Shown here piece by piece: positions 15,546 through 24,739 of a DNA stretch of 64,000 nt (the first letter of the stretch is position 1; each line of letters opens with the position of its first letter). The DNA is from Bacteroides ndongoniae (GTDB taxonomy: Bacteria; Bacteroidota; Bacteroidia; Bacteroidales; Bacteroidaceae). A model generated the notes under the pieces. The model was given only the letters and a program-made list of their open reading frames with translations. It did no database searches and was not told the origin of the DNA. Both the position numbers and the translations under genes were made by a program. The stretch lies in the NCBI RefSeq assembly GCF_900108345.1, contig NZ_FNVV01000014.1, positions 1,907,664 through 1,971,663 of the forward strand, in the 5' to 3' direction.

Positions 15546-16805
15546 ATGCAATACCTACTGACCCGCCCCGACAGCCTGAACGCCACCATACAGCTGCCTG
15601 CTTCGAAAAGCATCAGCAACCGTGCCCTTATCCTGCACGCCCTCTCGGGCGGCACGACACTGCCCGCCAATCTGAGCGACTGCGACGACACGCGCGTCAT
15701 GGTTCGTGCCCTCGACGGACATCCCCAACACATCGACATCATGGCTGCCGGAACCGCCATGCGCTTCCTCACCGCTTACCTCAGTGTGACGCCCGGCACA
15801 CGTGTCATCACCGGCACCGAGCGTATGCAGCAACGTCCCATCCGCATCTTGGTGGACGCCCTGCGCACACTGGGAGCACAAATCGATTACATCGGCAACG
15901 AAGGATTTCCGCCCCTGCGCATTACCGGCAGCCGCCTGCAAGGACACGAAATCGAACTGGCTGGAAACGTCAGCTCGCAATACATATCGGCCCTGTTGAT
16001 GATAGGCCCCGTACTGCCCCGCGGACTGGAACTGCACCTGACGGGCGACATCATCTCGCGCCCCTACATCAACCTGACCCTGCAACTGATGCACAGCTTC
16101 GGAGCCAACGCCCAATGGACCGCCCCCGACCGCATCAAGGTAGAGCCGGGCAGTTACCAGGACGTCCCCTTCACGGTAGAAAGCGACTGGAGCGCCGCTT
16201 CCTACTGGTACGAAATGCTGGCCCTTTGGAGTAGTGATGCCGACGACTCCGTCGCCGCCCCCTGCATCGAACTGCCCGGCCTGCTGCCACACAGCCATCA
16301 GGGCGACAGTCGCGGAGCCGAAGTCTTTGCCCGACTGGGCATCCACACTGAATACACGGCACAAGGCGTACGCCTGACCCGTACATCCACCTGTGCCGAC
16401 CGCCTCGACGAAGACATGACCGACATCCCCGACCTGGCACAAACCTTCGTCGTGACCTGCTGTCTGAAAGGTATCACCTTCCGCTTCACAGGTCTGCAAA
16501 CCCTGAAAATCAAGGAAACCGACCGCATCTGCGCCCTCATCACCGAGTTGCGCAAACTGGGTTACGTGGTACGCTCCGAGCAAGACAGCATCCTGACATG
16601 GGACGGCGAACGCTGCCCCGCCTCCGACGCTCCCGCCATCGACACCTACGAAGACCATCGCATGGCCATGGCCTTTGCCCCGGCCTGCCTGGTGCGTCCC
16701 GACATCCGCATCAACAATCCGCAGGTAGTGTCCAAGTCGTACCCCAACTACTGGAAAGACCTGCAAGTGGCAGGTTTCCGCATCACCGAAGGCACGGAAA
16801 GCTGA
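15546..16805 (+). CDS. aroA: 3-phosphoshikimate 1-carboxyvinyltransferase (EPSP synthase)
   Basis: A 419-residue enzyme of the shikimate pathway, joining shikimate-3-phosphate and phosphoenolpyruvate on the way to aromatic amino acids. Family motifs are in order: SISNRALILHALSGG (about 21-35), AAGTAMRFLTAYLS (about 66-79) and, near the C terminus, KETDRI then YEDHRMAMAFAP. Length is normal for bacterial AroA. It is cytoplasmic and follows two genes on the same strand with short gaps. Its GC-rich coding differs little from its neighbours. Confidence 0.95.
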   Translation: MQYLLTRPDSLNATIQLPASKSISNRALILHALSGGTTLPANLSDCDDTRVMVRALDGHPQHIDIMAAGTAMRFLTAYLSVTPGTRVITGTERMQQRPIRILVDALRTLGAQIDYIGNEGFPPLRITGSRLQGHEIELAGNVSSQYISALLMIGPVLPRGLELHLTGDIISRPYINLTLQLMHSFGANAQWTAPDRIKVEPGSYQDVPFTVESDWSAASYWYEMLALWSSDADDSVAAPCIELPGLLPHSHQGDSRGAEVFARLGIHTEYTAQGVRLTRTSTCADRLDEDMTDIPDLAQTFVVTCCLKGITFRFTGLQTLKIKETDRICALITELRKLGYVVRSEQDSILTWDGERCPASDAPAIDTYEDHRMAMAFAPACLVRPDIRINNPQVVSKSYPNYWKDLQVAGFRITEGTES

Positions 16806-16866
16806 AAAGGCCGGTGTGTTTCCGCTTTTTTAAGGCCGTCATGCCTCTTCATACCCAAATTCTATG

Positions 16867-16874
16867 TATCTTTG
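16867..16874 (+). promoter_or_regulatory. -7 box upstream of the 16899 gene
   Basis: TATCTTTG matches TAnnTTTG, 24 bp before the ATG of the small membrane-anchored protein gene. Confidence 0.6.
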
Positions 16875-16898
16875 CGGCACTCTATATATGAATAAGGT

Positions 16899-17330
16899 AT
16901 GTGGATACTGATTGTTAGTCTGATAGTCCTGGCCGTGGTAGCAGCCGTAGCCGGAATGATACGCAACCGCCGCCTGCGCCGTCAGTTAGAAAGCGGAGAA
17001 CTCGAAGCCATGCCCGAAGTGGTCGAGGTGGACAGTGAATGCTGCGGACAGCACGAAGTCTGCGAGAAAGAAAGCCTGCTGGCAGCCGTCAGCCGGAAAA
17101 TAGAATACTACGACGACGAAGAACTGGACAAGTACGCCGGCGTGGCACCCGACTCCTATACGCCTCAGCAGGAAGATGAATTCCGCGACATCTTCTACAC
17201 CATGCAGGACGAAGACGTGGCCGGCTGGGTACGCAGCCTGCAACTGCGCGGCATCGCCCTGCCGGACAACCTGAAGGACGAAGTATTCCTCGTTGTCGGC
17301 GAACTGAGAGCCAACCCGCACAAGAAGTAA
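16899..17330 (+). CDS. Membrane-anchored protein of unknown function
   Basis: A 143-residue protein that I do not recognise by function. One membrane helix at the N terminus (about 2-20, WILIVSLIVLAVVAAVAGMI) is followed by basic RNRRLRRQ. A cytoplasmic acidic body follows (CCGQHEVCEKES; YYDDEELDKYAGV) with a C-terminal segment MQDEDVAGWVRSLQLRGIALPDNLKDEV. Similar proteins recur in Bacteroides. It has its own promoter and is followed by a metal-transporter permease gene after 97 bp. Confidence 0.6.
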   Translation: MWILIVSLIVLAVVAAVAGMIRNRRLRRQLESGELEAMPEVVEVDSECCGQHEVCEKESLLAAVSRKIEYYDDEELDKYAGVAPDSYTPQQEDEFRDIFYTMQDEDVAGWVRSLQLRGIALPDNLKDEVFLVVGELRANPHKK

Positions 17331-17427
17331 AGAGTTAAAAGGAGGCAAATGGAACAAGAAGGAACCGAAAGCCAATACAGACCTTCACCATCAACCATTT
17401 ACCATTCATCATTTACCATTAAAAATC

Positions 17428-18276
17428 ATGGATCTGTTGCAATACACCTTCTTCCAACATGCCCTCATCGGCAGCCTGCTGGCAAGCATTGTCTGCGGCA
17501 TGGTGGGCACGTACATCGTCACCCGTCGGCTGGTTTTCATCAGCGGTGGTCTGACCCACGCCTCGTTCGGAGGCATCGGACTGGGGCTGTACACCGGCTT
17601 CCCGCCTATCCTTTCCGCCGCCTTGTTTGCAGTGCTGTCGGCCTTCGGTGTCGAATGGCTCAGCAAGCGGAAAGACATGCGCGAAGACTCGGCCATTGCC
17701 GTCTTCTGGACACTGGGCATGGCGCTGGGCATCATATTCACCTTCCTTTCGCCCGGTTTTGCCCCCGACCTCTCGGCCTACCTGTTTGGCAACATCCTCA
17801 CCATCACGCTGGCCGACATAGCCCTGCTGGCAGCACTGGCCGCCGTGCTCACGCTGTTTTTTGTGCTCTACCTGCGGCCCATTGTTTACGTAGCCTTCGA
17901 CCGCGAGTTCGCCCGCTCACAAGGCATCCCCGTGCAACTGTTCGAATACGCAATGATGATGTTCATCGCCCTGTCCATCGTAGCCTGCCTGCGCATGGTG
18001 GGCATTGTGCTTGTCATCTCGCTGCTCACCATTCCGCAGATGACGGCCAATCTGTTTTCGTACCGCTTTCACCAGATAATCTGGCTGTCCATCGGTATAG
18101 GTTACCTCAGCTGCTTGGGCGGACTGCTGATTTCGTTCTACCTCAACGTGCCGTCGGGAGCCTCCATCATCTTCTTTTCCATTATTATCTATGCACTTTG
18201 CAAGGCAGGAAAGAGTTTTTGGCTATATTTGCGGAAGAAAGCTACACCCGCCGCATCGCAAGGCAAAAAGCAGTAA
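17428..18276 (+). CDS. Zinc/iron-type metal ABC transporter permease (ZnuB/ABC-3 family)
   Basis: A 282-residue integral membrane protein with about eight hydrophobic helices. Signature stretches are GMVGTYIVTRRLVFISGGLTHASFGGIGLG (about 27-56) and VGIVLVISLLTIPQMTANLF (about 191-210). It forms the membrane channel of a metal importer, but no ATPase or binding-protein gene lies beside it, so the partners are elsewhere. Zn, Mn or Fe cannot be told apart from the sequence. It precedes tsaE by 66 bp on the same strand. Confidence 0.85.
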   Translation: MDLLQYTFFQHALIGSLLASIVCGMVGTYIVTRRLVFISGGLTHASFGGIGLGLYTGFPPILSAALFAVLSAFGVEWLSKRKDMREDSAIAVFWTLGMALGIIFTFLSPGFAPDLSAYLFGNILTITLADIALLAALAAVLTLFFVLYLRPIVYVAFDREFARSQGIPVQLFEYAMMMFIALSIVACLRMVGIVLVISLLTIPQMTANLFSYRFHQIIWLSIGIGYLSCLGGLLISFYLNVPSGASIIFFSIIIYALCKAGKSFWLYLRKKATPAASQGKKQ

Positions 18277-18342
18277 GTCTGTTGCCGGAAGCAAAAGCGA
18301 GAGGGCGGGAAACATACATCGTTCAATTAAAACATATCAGAT

Positions 18343-18768
18343 ATGGAAATAACAATTCAGTCATTAGATCAGATTCATGACGCCGCCCGTCAGTTCATCA
18401 GTGCCATGGGCGACAACACCGTCTTTGCCCTCTACGGGAAAATGGGAGCAGGAAAAACCACTTTCATCAAAGCCATTTGCGAAGAGCTGGGAGTATCGGA
18501 CGTCATCACATCGCCCACCTTTGCCATTGTCAACGAATACCGTTCAGACATTGCCGGTGAACTGATCTACCATTTCGACTTCTATCGCATCAAGAAGCTC
18601 GAAGAGGTATACGACATGGGATACGAAGACTATTTCTACAGCGGTGCGCTCTGCTTCATCGAATGGCCCGAACTCATCGAAGAGTTGCTGCCCGGCAACA
18701 CCATCAAAGTCACCATCGAAGAGGTAGAAAACGGTGCCCGTAAAGTGACCATGGAAGAACTCGGATAA
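18343..18768 (+). CDS. tsaE: tRNA threonylcarbamoyladenosine biosynthesis ATPase TsaE
   Basis: A 141-residue P-loop protein. Walker A is GKMGAGKTTFIKAI (about 31-44), followed by TSPTFAIVNEY and the YHFDFYRI motif. It ends with CFIEWPELIEELLP. TsaE works with TsaB, TsaC and TsaD to put the t6A modification on A37 of ANN-decoding tRNAs. Another tRNA A37 modifying enzyme, MtaB, that acts on t6A, lies 2.6 kb away. Twelve bp separate it from the next small gene. Confidence 0.93.
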   Translation: MEITIQSLDQIHDAARQFISAMGDNTVFALYGKMGAGKTTFIKAICEELGVSDVITSPTFAIVNEYRSDIAGELIYHFDFYRIKKLEEVYDMGYEDYFYSGALCFIEWPELIEELLPGNTIKVTIEEVENGARKVTMEELG

Positions 18769-18779
18769 AACCGCGCACC

Positions 18780-18995
18780 ATGAGTCAATACATCATACAA
18801 GGCATTTTTGCGGCCGCCGGAGTTACAGCTCTGCTGGCTGCTCTTTTCAATTGGGACTGGTTCTTCACGGCGCGCAACACGCAGTTCATCGTCAACAACG
18901 TCGGACGCCGACAGGCACGCTGGTTCTACGGAGTATTGGGCCTCATCCTGATAGGTACTGCCGTATTCTTCTACCTGAACACGCCTGCGGTCTGA
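18780..18995 (+). CDS. Imm17-like small membrane protein
   Basis: A 71-residue protein with two membrane helices (about 7-24 and 49-67) and a conserved middle NWDWFFTARNTQFIVNNVGRRQARWFY. It resembles the immunity protein 17 family, proteins linked to polymorphic toxins. No toxin gene is nearby, so it is either an orphan or has another role. It follows tsaE by 11 bp and is probably co-transcribed. Confidence 0.7.
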   Translation: MSQYIIQGIFAAAGVTALLAALFNWDWFFTARNTQFIVNNVGRRQARWFYGVLGLILIGTAVFFYLNTPAV

Positions 18996-19057
18996 CCAAC
19001 CGGTTGAGGATGTTCCTCTTTATCGGTGCGGTTCCCGTCCCTGAAATCCCCCGTTTT

Positions 19058-19142
19058 TTCCCCAGTTAGAGAAAAAAAATTCCCCAGTTAGAAAAAAAAT
19101 TTTTCCCAGTTAGGAAAAAAAACTTTCCTAACTGGGAAAAAA
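19058..19142. repeat. 22/23-bp array, family 3, copy 1
   Basis: Units at 19058-19079, 19080-19102, 19103-19123 and an inverted fourth at 19124-19142. The core is TTCCCAGTTAGGAAAA. The last two face each other and form a stem TTTTTCCCAGTTAGGAAA with its complement. It lies between the convergent imm17-like and small lipoprotein genes, where the stem could also stop transcription from the left. Confidence 0.8.
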
Positions 19143-19200
19143 TATGCCCTTTTCGCCGCATCGTCCCGACAGGGCTACATCGAGGATATATAAAATAAAA

Positions 19201-19232
19201 AAAGTCTGGTGTGCTTTCGCACGTCAGACTTT
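19201..19232 (-). terminator. Terminator of the small lipoprotein gene
   Basis: Stem AAAGTCTG...CAGACTTT with further paired TGTGC/GCACG and a TTTC loop. On the minus strand it is followed by a T-rich run (complement of 19190-19200), so it fits an intrinsic terminator 27 bp after the lipoprotein stop. Confidence 0.85.
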
Positions 19233-19259
19233 CAATTCTCTCTTAAGGTTGCGCTAAAA

Positions 19260-19451
19260 TTATTCAGCTACAACTGCTGCGCTATCTTGAGCAGTAGTGT
19301 CAGCGGCTGCTGCGGCTGCTTCAACAGCTGCGATTGAATCAGCGATACGGATAGAATCAGCTGCTGCTTGTTCAGCGTTAGCTGCTTTGTTACCACAAGA
19401 TGCGAAAGATACTGCTACGATAGCTGCTGCCATCAAAACTAATTTTTTCAT
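19260..19451 (-). CDS. Small alanine-rich lipoprotein
   Basis: A 63-residue exported lipoprotein. The signal MKKLVLMAAAIVAVSFASC ends in a lipobox-like FAS-C19, and the mature part is short, acidic and Ala/Asp-rich (ADSIRIADSIAAVEAAAAAADTT). It may be an abundant envelope protein. A clear promoter and terminator bracket it, so it is transcribed alone. Function unknown. Confidence 0.8.
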   Translation of the reverse strand: MKKLVLMAAAIVAVSFASCGNKAANAEQAAADSIRIADSIAAVEAAAAAADTTAQDSAAVVAE

Positions 19452-19502
19452 TTCCTTTACTTTTTAAAACGTAATACAATCATTTGCTTTATTAAAACGC
19501 TG

Positions 19503-19510
19503 CAAAGGTA
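19503..19510 (-). promoter_or_regulatory. -7 box of the small lipoprotein gene
   Basis: CAAAGGTA is TACCTTTG on the minus strand, a TAnnTTTG match 52 bp upstream of the start codon. Confidence 0.65.
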
Positions 19511-19632
19511 TGCACTTTTTAAATATGTTGTTCTCCAAACACCCATTTTTTTTAGAGTTTTTTTTGAAGTTTTTCTGTAACTTTTCGCAAATGACTGTAT
19601 ATGAGGATATTCTTTATATGTTAAAAAACATA

Positions 19633-21306
19633 TTACTCTACAGCAATGCTATTATAGAGGTATCTTTTAATACTTCGCTTGGGTGTTTTCTCGAATTCGG
19701 TCGGGTAAAGCTGGATTTGGCTGACCTTCTCGTAAGCGGCTACGCTTTCGTTCAGACTCTTCAGATTTTCGTCCATAATGGCTTTCAGGTTATCCGGTTG
19801 GTTCAGTCCCAACGAGTCGAGTGCTTCGTAGTCGGCATAAACCAGTGCAACCAGTTTCTTGTTGCGCTCTATTACAAGACTCTCCAACACGAAAGGCAGG
19901 TTGTTAAGGCGTGCTTCTATCTCTTCGGGGAAGATATTCTGCCCGTTCGAACCCAGAATCATCGTCTTGCTGCGGCCGCGAATGTAAAGGTTGCCCTTTT
20001 CGTCGAGCAAACCAAGGTCGCCGGTACGCAACCAGCCGTCTTCGGTAAATGCCTCGCGGGTAGCTTCGGGGTTCTTGTAATAGCCCACCATTACGTTTTC
20101 GCCACGCACCTGGATTTCTCCGTATTTAGCCTCCGGATCTTCCTTCCAGATACGGGCTTCCATAATATCGAGTACCCGGCCCGATGAGGTCGGAACAAAT
20201 TCTTCGCACGGGGCATAACTGATGAGCGGCGCACACTCGGTCATACCGTAGCCGATGGTGAAAGGAAACTTAATGCGATGGAAAAATTCTTCCACCTCGG
20301 GATTCATGGCAGCACCACCGATGATGACTTCCTTGAAACGTCCTCCCAGCGCATCGACCAGCTTCTTACGGATCTGGCCATAAATCTGACTATCCAGCAA
20401 GGGAATGTTAAGTGCCCAACGCATACTGCGGCGATTGATGATGGGCTGAATGACATTCTTATAAATCTTCTCGATGACCAACGGCACGGTAATGATCAGA
20501 TTGGGCTTCACTTCTTCGAATGCTTTCATCAGGATCTTCGGTGAAGGAATCTTACCCAGCAGTGTGATGTGGGTTCCGACAGCCGTAGCCGTCAGGAAGT
20601 CGAATGCACAGCCGTAAGCATGTGCCAAGGGCAAGAACGACAATACCCTGTCGCCTTTCTTCAACAGCTGTGAACGGATACCGAAAGTCACGTTGCCTGC
20701 CAGATTGTTACCCGTCAGCATCACTCCTTTGCTAAAGCCGGTTGTACCCGAAGTATAGTTGAGCAACATCACCTTGTCATTACTCAATTCTGTGTAAATG
20801 ACATCTTCTTTATGAAAACCATTAGGATAGTGTTTGTCCATCTCTTCGTTCTGATGTTTAAGGAAGAGCTGGATGGTTTCGCCATCGCGCTGGTACAGGC
20901 ACCGGAAGTCGGTAAGTGAAAAAACACCCCGAAGCCCTGCCAGACGTTCTTCCTCCAGATGTTCCCAAATAAGGTCGCTTGTGAAAAGGAAGACCGACTC
21001 GGAGTGATTGACAATGTGATGTACATCGTTCGGACTGAAGTCTTGCAGAATGGGCACCACAATTCCTCCGTAGGTAATGACGGCCATATAGGCAATGCAC
21101 CAACGCGAATTGTTCTTTCCGATGATGGCTATTTTATCGCCACGCCTCAGCTGGCAATACTTGAACAACAGATGCAGACGAGCTATCTCGCGAGCCACGT
21201 CGCCATACGAATAAGTTGTGTCTTCACCATAATCGGTGTAGCACGGAAGATCCCAGTTCTCGCGGAAGCTGCGTTCGTACAGCTTGATGAAATTTTCTTG
21301 TATCAT
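19633..21306 (-). CDS. Long-chain fatty acid--CoA ligase (AMP-binding)
   Basis: A 557-residue adenylate-forming enzyme. The AMP-binding signature YTSGTTGFSKGVMLT lies at about 179-193, GYGMTECAPLIS at about 352-363 and the C-terminal hinge TGDLGLLDEKGNLYIRGRSK at about 430-449. It activates a fatty acid as acyl-AMP and then acyl-CoA. Its length and motifs fit the FACS family; the chain-length preference is not readable. It is divergent from mtaB with an 89-bp shared promoter region. Confidence 0.88.
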   Translation of the reverse strand: MIQENFIKLYERSFRENWDLPCYTDYGEDTTYSYGDVAREIARLHLLFKYCQLRRGDKIAIIGKNNSRWCIAYMAVITYGGIVVPILQDFSPNDVHHIVNHSESVFLFTSDLIWEHLEEERLAGLRGVFSLTDFRCLYQRDGETIQLFLKHQNEEMDKHYPNGFHKEDVIYTELSNDKVMLLNYTSGTTGFSKGVMLTGNNLAGNVTFGIRSQLLKKGDRVLSFLPLAHAYGCAFDFLTATAVGTHITLLGKIPSPKILMKAFEEVKPNLIITVPLVIEKIYKNVIQPIINRRSMRWALNIPLLDSQIYGQIRKKLVDALGGRFKEVIIGGAAMNPEVEEFFHRIKFPFTIGYGMTECAPLISYAPCEEFVPTSSGRVLDIMEARIWKEDPEAKYGEIQVRGENVMVGYYKNPEATREAFTEDGWLRTGDLGLLDEKGNLYIRGRSKTMILGSNGQNIFPEEIEARLNNLPFVLESLVIERNKKLVALVYADYEALDSLGLNQPDNLKAIMDENLKSLNESVAAYEKVSQIQLYPTEFEKTPKRSIKRYLYNSIAVE

Positions 21307-21329
21307 TGCACAGATAATTGATGAGTGTG

Positions 21330-21367
21330 CAAAAATAGGGATTTTAGATGAATAATATGTATATTTG
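21330..21367. promoter_or_regulatory. Divergent promoters of the acyl-CoA ligase and mtaB genes
   Basis: On the minus strand TATTTTTG (CAAAAATA at 21330-21337) is a -7 box 24 bp before the ligase start. On the plus strand TATATTTG (21360-21367) is a -7 box 28 bp before the mtaB start. The boxes are 22 bp apart, so transcription of one may affect the other. Confidence 0.65.
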
Positions 21368-21395
21368 CGACCTGAAAGTGATTTTTTATAAGTTT

Positions 21396-22715
21396 ATGAT
21401 AGATACAACTATATTTCAGGATAAGACAGCAGTTTACTATACACTGGGCTGTAAACTGAACTTTTCCGAAACATCGACCATCGGCCGCATCTTGCGCGAA
21501 GCGGGCATACGCACCGCACGCAAGGGGGAAAAGGCCGACATCTGTGTAGTGAATACCTGTTCGGTGACGGAAGTGGCCGACAAAAAATGCCGGCAGGCCA
21601 TCCACCGGCTCATCAAGCAGCACCCGGGTGCCTTTGTGGTGGTGACCGGATGCTACGCGCAGCTGAAACCCGACACCGTGGCCGACATCGAAGGTGTGGA
21701 CGTAGTGCTGGGTGCCGAACAGAAGAAAGACGTGCTGAACTATCTGGGTGACCTGCAAAAACATGCACACGGCGAAGCCCATACCTCGGCACTGAAAGAC
21801 ATCCGCACGTTTGCCCCTTCCTGCTCGCGGGGCGACCGCACACGCTTCTTCCTCAAGGTACAGGACGGATGCGACTATTACTGTTCGTACTGCACCATCC
21901 CCTTTGCACGCGGACGCAGCCGCAATGGCAGCATCGCATCGCTGGTGGAGCAGGCACGCCAGGCCGCTGCCGAGGGCGGACGTGAAATAGTGCTGACCGG
22001 TGTCAACATTGGCGACTTCGGGAAGTCGACCGGTGAAACTTTCTTCGACTTGGTGAAAGCGCTGGACGAAGTAGAGGGCATCGAACGCTACCGCATCTCC
22101 TCCATCGAACCCAACCTGCTGACCGATGAGATCATCGACTTTGTATCGCGTTCGAAACGCTTCATGCCTCACTTCCACATTCCCTTGCAATCGGGTTGCG
22201 ACGAAGTGCTGAAGCTGATGCGCCGACGCTACGACACCGCCTTGTTTGCCGCCAAAGTACGGAAAATAAAGGAAGTGATGCCCGATGCTTTCATCGGTGT
22301 GGACGTAATAGTAGGTACGCGTGGCGAAACCGAAGAGTACTTCGAACGCGCGTACGAGTTTATCCGTAGTCTGGACGTCACCCAGCTGCATGTATTCAGC
22401 TACTCCGAGCGCCCCGGCACACAGGCCTTGAAGATAGACTACATCGTCCCGCCCGAGGAGAAACACCGCCGCAGCCAACGACTTCTGGAGCTGTCGGACG
22501 AAAAGACGCATGCCTTCTACGCACGCCACATCGGACAAACCCTGCCCGTATTGCTGGAACGTTCCAAGGCCGGTGCCCCCATGCATGGCTTCACGGCCAA
22601 CTACATACGTGTGGAAGTGCCCCACGACGATCGCCTCGACAATCAGGTGATTCCCATCACGCTGGGCAACTTCAACGAAGACGGTACCGCCTTGCTGGGA
22701 CAAATCAAACTTTAA
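21396..22715 (+). CDS. mtaB: tRNA t6A37 methylthiotransferase MtaB
   Basis: A 439-residue radical-SAM enzyme. It should convert t6A37 of tRNA into ms2t6A. The N-terminal UPF0004 domain holds the first cluster (TLGCKLNFSE, NTCSVTE, TGCYAQ). The radical-SAM cluster is C-x3-C-x2-C in DGCDYYCSYCTIPFARGRSR, and a TRAM-like end carries the tail ITLGNFNEDGTALLGQI. I use ATG 21396 because the protein begins at the fold there and the promoter lies just before it. It starts a string of three envelope/RNA genes. Confidence 0.93.
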   Translation: MIDTTIFQDKTAVYYTLGCKLNFSETSTIGRILREAGIRTARKGEKADICVVNTCSVTEVADKKCRQAIHRLIKQHPGAFVVVTGCYAQLKPDTVADIEGVDVVLGAEQKKDVLNYLGDLQKHAHGEAHTSALKDIRTFAPSCSRGDRTRFFLKVQDGCDYYCSYCTIPFARGRSRNGSIASLVEQARQAAAEGGREIVLTGVNIGDFGKSTGETFFDLVKALDEVEGIERYRISSIEPNLLTDEIIDFVSRSKRFMPHFHIPLQSGCDEVLKLMRRRYDTALFAAKVRKIKEVMPDAFIGVDVIVGTRGETEEYFERAYEFIRSLDVTQLHVFSYSERPGTQALKIDYIVPPEEKHRRSQRLLELSDEKTHAFYARHIGQTLPVLLERSKAGAPMHGFTANYIRVEVPHDDRLDNQVIPITLGNFNEDGTALLGQIKL

Positions 22716-22768
22716 ACCAACCGCCAGCTTTCGAACCTGAATTTTAAGAACAACTGAAACATCCAACC

Positions 22769-23668
22769 GTGAAATCGAAGCTTATATATCTGCTGACCTA
22801 TGCTGGAATGTGGCTGCTGGCCCTGCTTCCTTTCAGAGCCATCTACGTTCTGTCCGACGGACTTGCCTTCCTGATGCAGCACGTCATCCACTACCGGCGG
22901 AAGGTGGTCCGCACCAACCTGCGCAACTCCTTCCCTGAAAAAAGCGCCGAAGAGCTGAAAGAGATAGAAAACAAATTCTACCACTACATCTGCGACTACA
23001 TGCTCGAAGAAGTGAAAACCCTGCGAATCTCCTTCGAAGAGCTGACCCGGCGCATGACTTACGAAAACAAGGAAGAGTACCTTAACATGATAGACAAATA
23101 CGGAGGCATTGTGCTCCTGATTCCCCACTACGCCAACTTCGAATGGATTATCGGAATGGGAGCCATCATGCAACCCGGCGACCTTCCGGTACAAGTATAC
23201 AAACCTCTGCACAATCCCTATCTGGACGAAATGTTCAAACGCATCCGCTCGCGCTTCGGCGGATACAACGTGCCCAAACACTCCACGGCGCGCGAAATGA
23301 TAAAGCTGCGCCGCGAACACAAGCGCATGGCCGTGGGACTGATTACCGACCAGTCGCCCAACCGCAGCGAAGCGCACTACTGGACTACGTTCCTCCATCA
23401 GGACACCGTGTTCATGGACGGAGCCGAACGTATTGCCCGGATGATGGGCTTTCCCGTCTTCTATTGCGAACTGATACGCCAGAAGCGGGGACACTGCCGG
23501 GTTATCTTCGACCTGATCACCGAAACGCCCAAGCAAACTGCCGACGGCGAGATAACCGAATGCTTCGCCCGAAGGCTGGAGCAAACCATCCGACGCGACC
23601 CGCCCTACTGGTTCTGGTCGCACAAACGCTGGAAACTGAAACGTGAAGACGTCATACAACATGGATAA
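22769..23668 (+). CDS. Lipid A biosynthesis acyltransferase (LpxL/HtrB family)
   Basis: A 299-residue inner-membrane protein with one N-terminal helix (about 5-25). The acyltransferase motif H-x4-E is H120-YANF-E125 in LLIPHYANFEWIIG. It should add a secondary acyl chain to lipid A. Translation appears to begin at GTG 22769, since no nearer ATG gives the helix. It ends overlapping the next gene by 8 bp, so the two are translationally coupled. Confidence 0.9.
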   Translation: MKSKLIYLLTYAGMWLLALLPFRAIYVLSDGLAFLMQHVIHYRRKVVRTNLRNSFPEKSAEELKEIENKFYHYICDYMLEEVKTLRISFEELTRRMTYENKEEYLNMIDKYGGIVLLIPHYANFEWIIGMGAIMQPGDLPVQVYKPLHNPYLDEMFKRIRSRFGGYNVPKHSTAREMIKLRREHKRMAVGLITDQSPNRSEAHYWTTFLHQDTVFMDGAERIARMMGFPVFYCELIRQKRGHCRVIFDLITETPKQTADGEITECFARRLEQTIRRDPPYWFWSHKRWKLKREDVIQHG

Positions 23669-24698
23669 GAAAATAGCAGTCGTCATTCTGAACTGGAACG
23701 GATGCGGGATGCTCCGCTCCTACCTGCCCTCCGTAGTGTCCTATTCCGAGGCCGACGGAGCCACAGTCTACGTGGCCGACAATGGATCGACGGACGATTC
23801 CGTTGAGACGGTACGCCGCGAATTTCCCACCGTCCGCCTCATCACGCTGGACCGCAACTACGGTTTTGCCGACGGTTACAACCAAGCCTTGAAGCAGGTG
23901 AAGGCTGAATACGTCGTCCTGCTGAACTCCGACGTCGAAGTCACCGAACACTGGCTTGCCCTGCTGGCCGAGTACATGGACGCCCACCCCGAAGTAGCGG
24001 GCTGCCAACCTAAAATCAGGAGTCTGCGGCAGAAAGACCTGTTCGAATACGCTGGAGCCGCCGGCGGATACATCGACAAGTACGGTTACCCCTTCTGCCG
24101 AGGTCGCATCATGGGGGCAGTCGAGGCCGACTACGGTCAGTACGATACCATCGCTCCCGTATTCTGGGCTACCGGTGCCGCCCTGTTCATCCGTTTGAAG
24201 GATTACCGCGAAGCCGGCGGACTGGATGGACGGTTCTTTGCCCACATGGAAGAGATAGACCTGTGCTGGCGACTACGTGCACGTGGCCGGGAACTGGTAT
24301 GTATCCCCCAGAGCGTAGTCTACCACCTTGGAGGTGCCACGCTGACCAAGGAAAACCCGCGCAAAACCTTCCTGAACTTCCGCAACAACCTGCTGATGCT
24401 TTACAAGAACCTGCCCGAAGGCGAACTGAAGAACATAATGCGCATCCGCACCCTACTCGACTATGTAGCCGCACTGAACTTCCTGCTGAAACTGCAGGGT
24501 CCCAACGCAATGGCCGTCCTCCGTGCCCGCCGTGCCTACCACGCCCTGCGCAAGGATTTTGCTGCTTCGCGCGAAGAGAACCAGCAGAAAGCCGTGCTGA
24601 CACAGATTCACGAACGGATTGGTCAGAGCATTCTGAAAGCCTTCTACCTGCAAGGCAAAAAGACCTTCGCCCGACTGATGAATATCCACCCGGCATAA
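23661..24698 (+). CDS. Family 2 glycosyltransferase
   Basis: A 345-residue cytoplasmic enzyme. The GT-A fold opens with IAVVILNWNGCGMLRSYLPSVV. ADNGSTDDS and LLNSDVEV (DxD-like) follow, then ATGAALFIR and FFAHMEEIDLCWRLRARG, a signature of rhamnosyl/dTDP-sugar type family 2 enzymes. The sugar and acceptor are unknown. It begins in the last codons of the acyltransferase gene, hinting at a shared role in LPS or capsule assembly. A convergent folB gene follows after array copy 2. Confidence 0.85.
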   Translation: MDKKIAVVILNWNGCGMLRSYLPSVVSYSEADGATVYVADNGSTDDSVETVRREFPTVRLITLDRNYGFADGYNQALKQVKAEYVVLLNSDVEVTEHWLALLAEYMDAHPEVAGCQPKIRSLRQKDLFEYAGAAGGYIDKYGYPFCRGRIMGAVEADYGQYDTIAPVFWATGAALFIRLKDYREAGGLDGRFFAHMEEIDLCWRLRARGRELVCIPQSVVYHLGGATLTKENPRKTFLNFRNNLLMLYKNLPEGELKNIMRIRTLLDYVAALNFLLKLQGPNAMAVLRARRAYHALRKDFAASREENQQKAVLTQIHERIGQSILKAFYLQGKKTFARLMNIHPA

Positions 24699-24739
24699 GG
24701 GCGTTCTTACCCTTCCTGACACGACGTACAGGGGCTGTT

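Noticed and set aside
15555..16766. Long open frame opposite aroA
   Set aside because: AroA on the plus strand has all family motifs; the reverse frame is a by-product of GC-rich codons.
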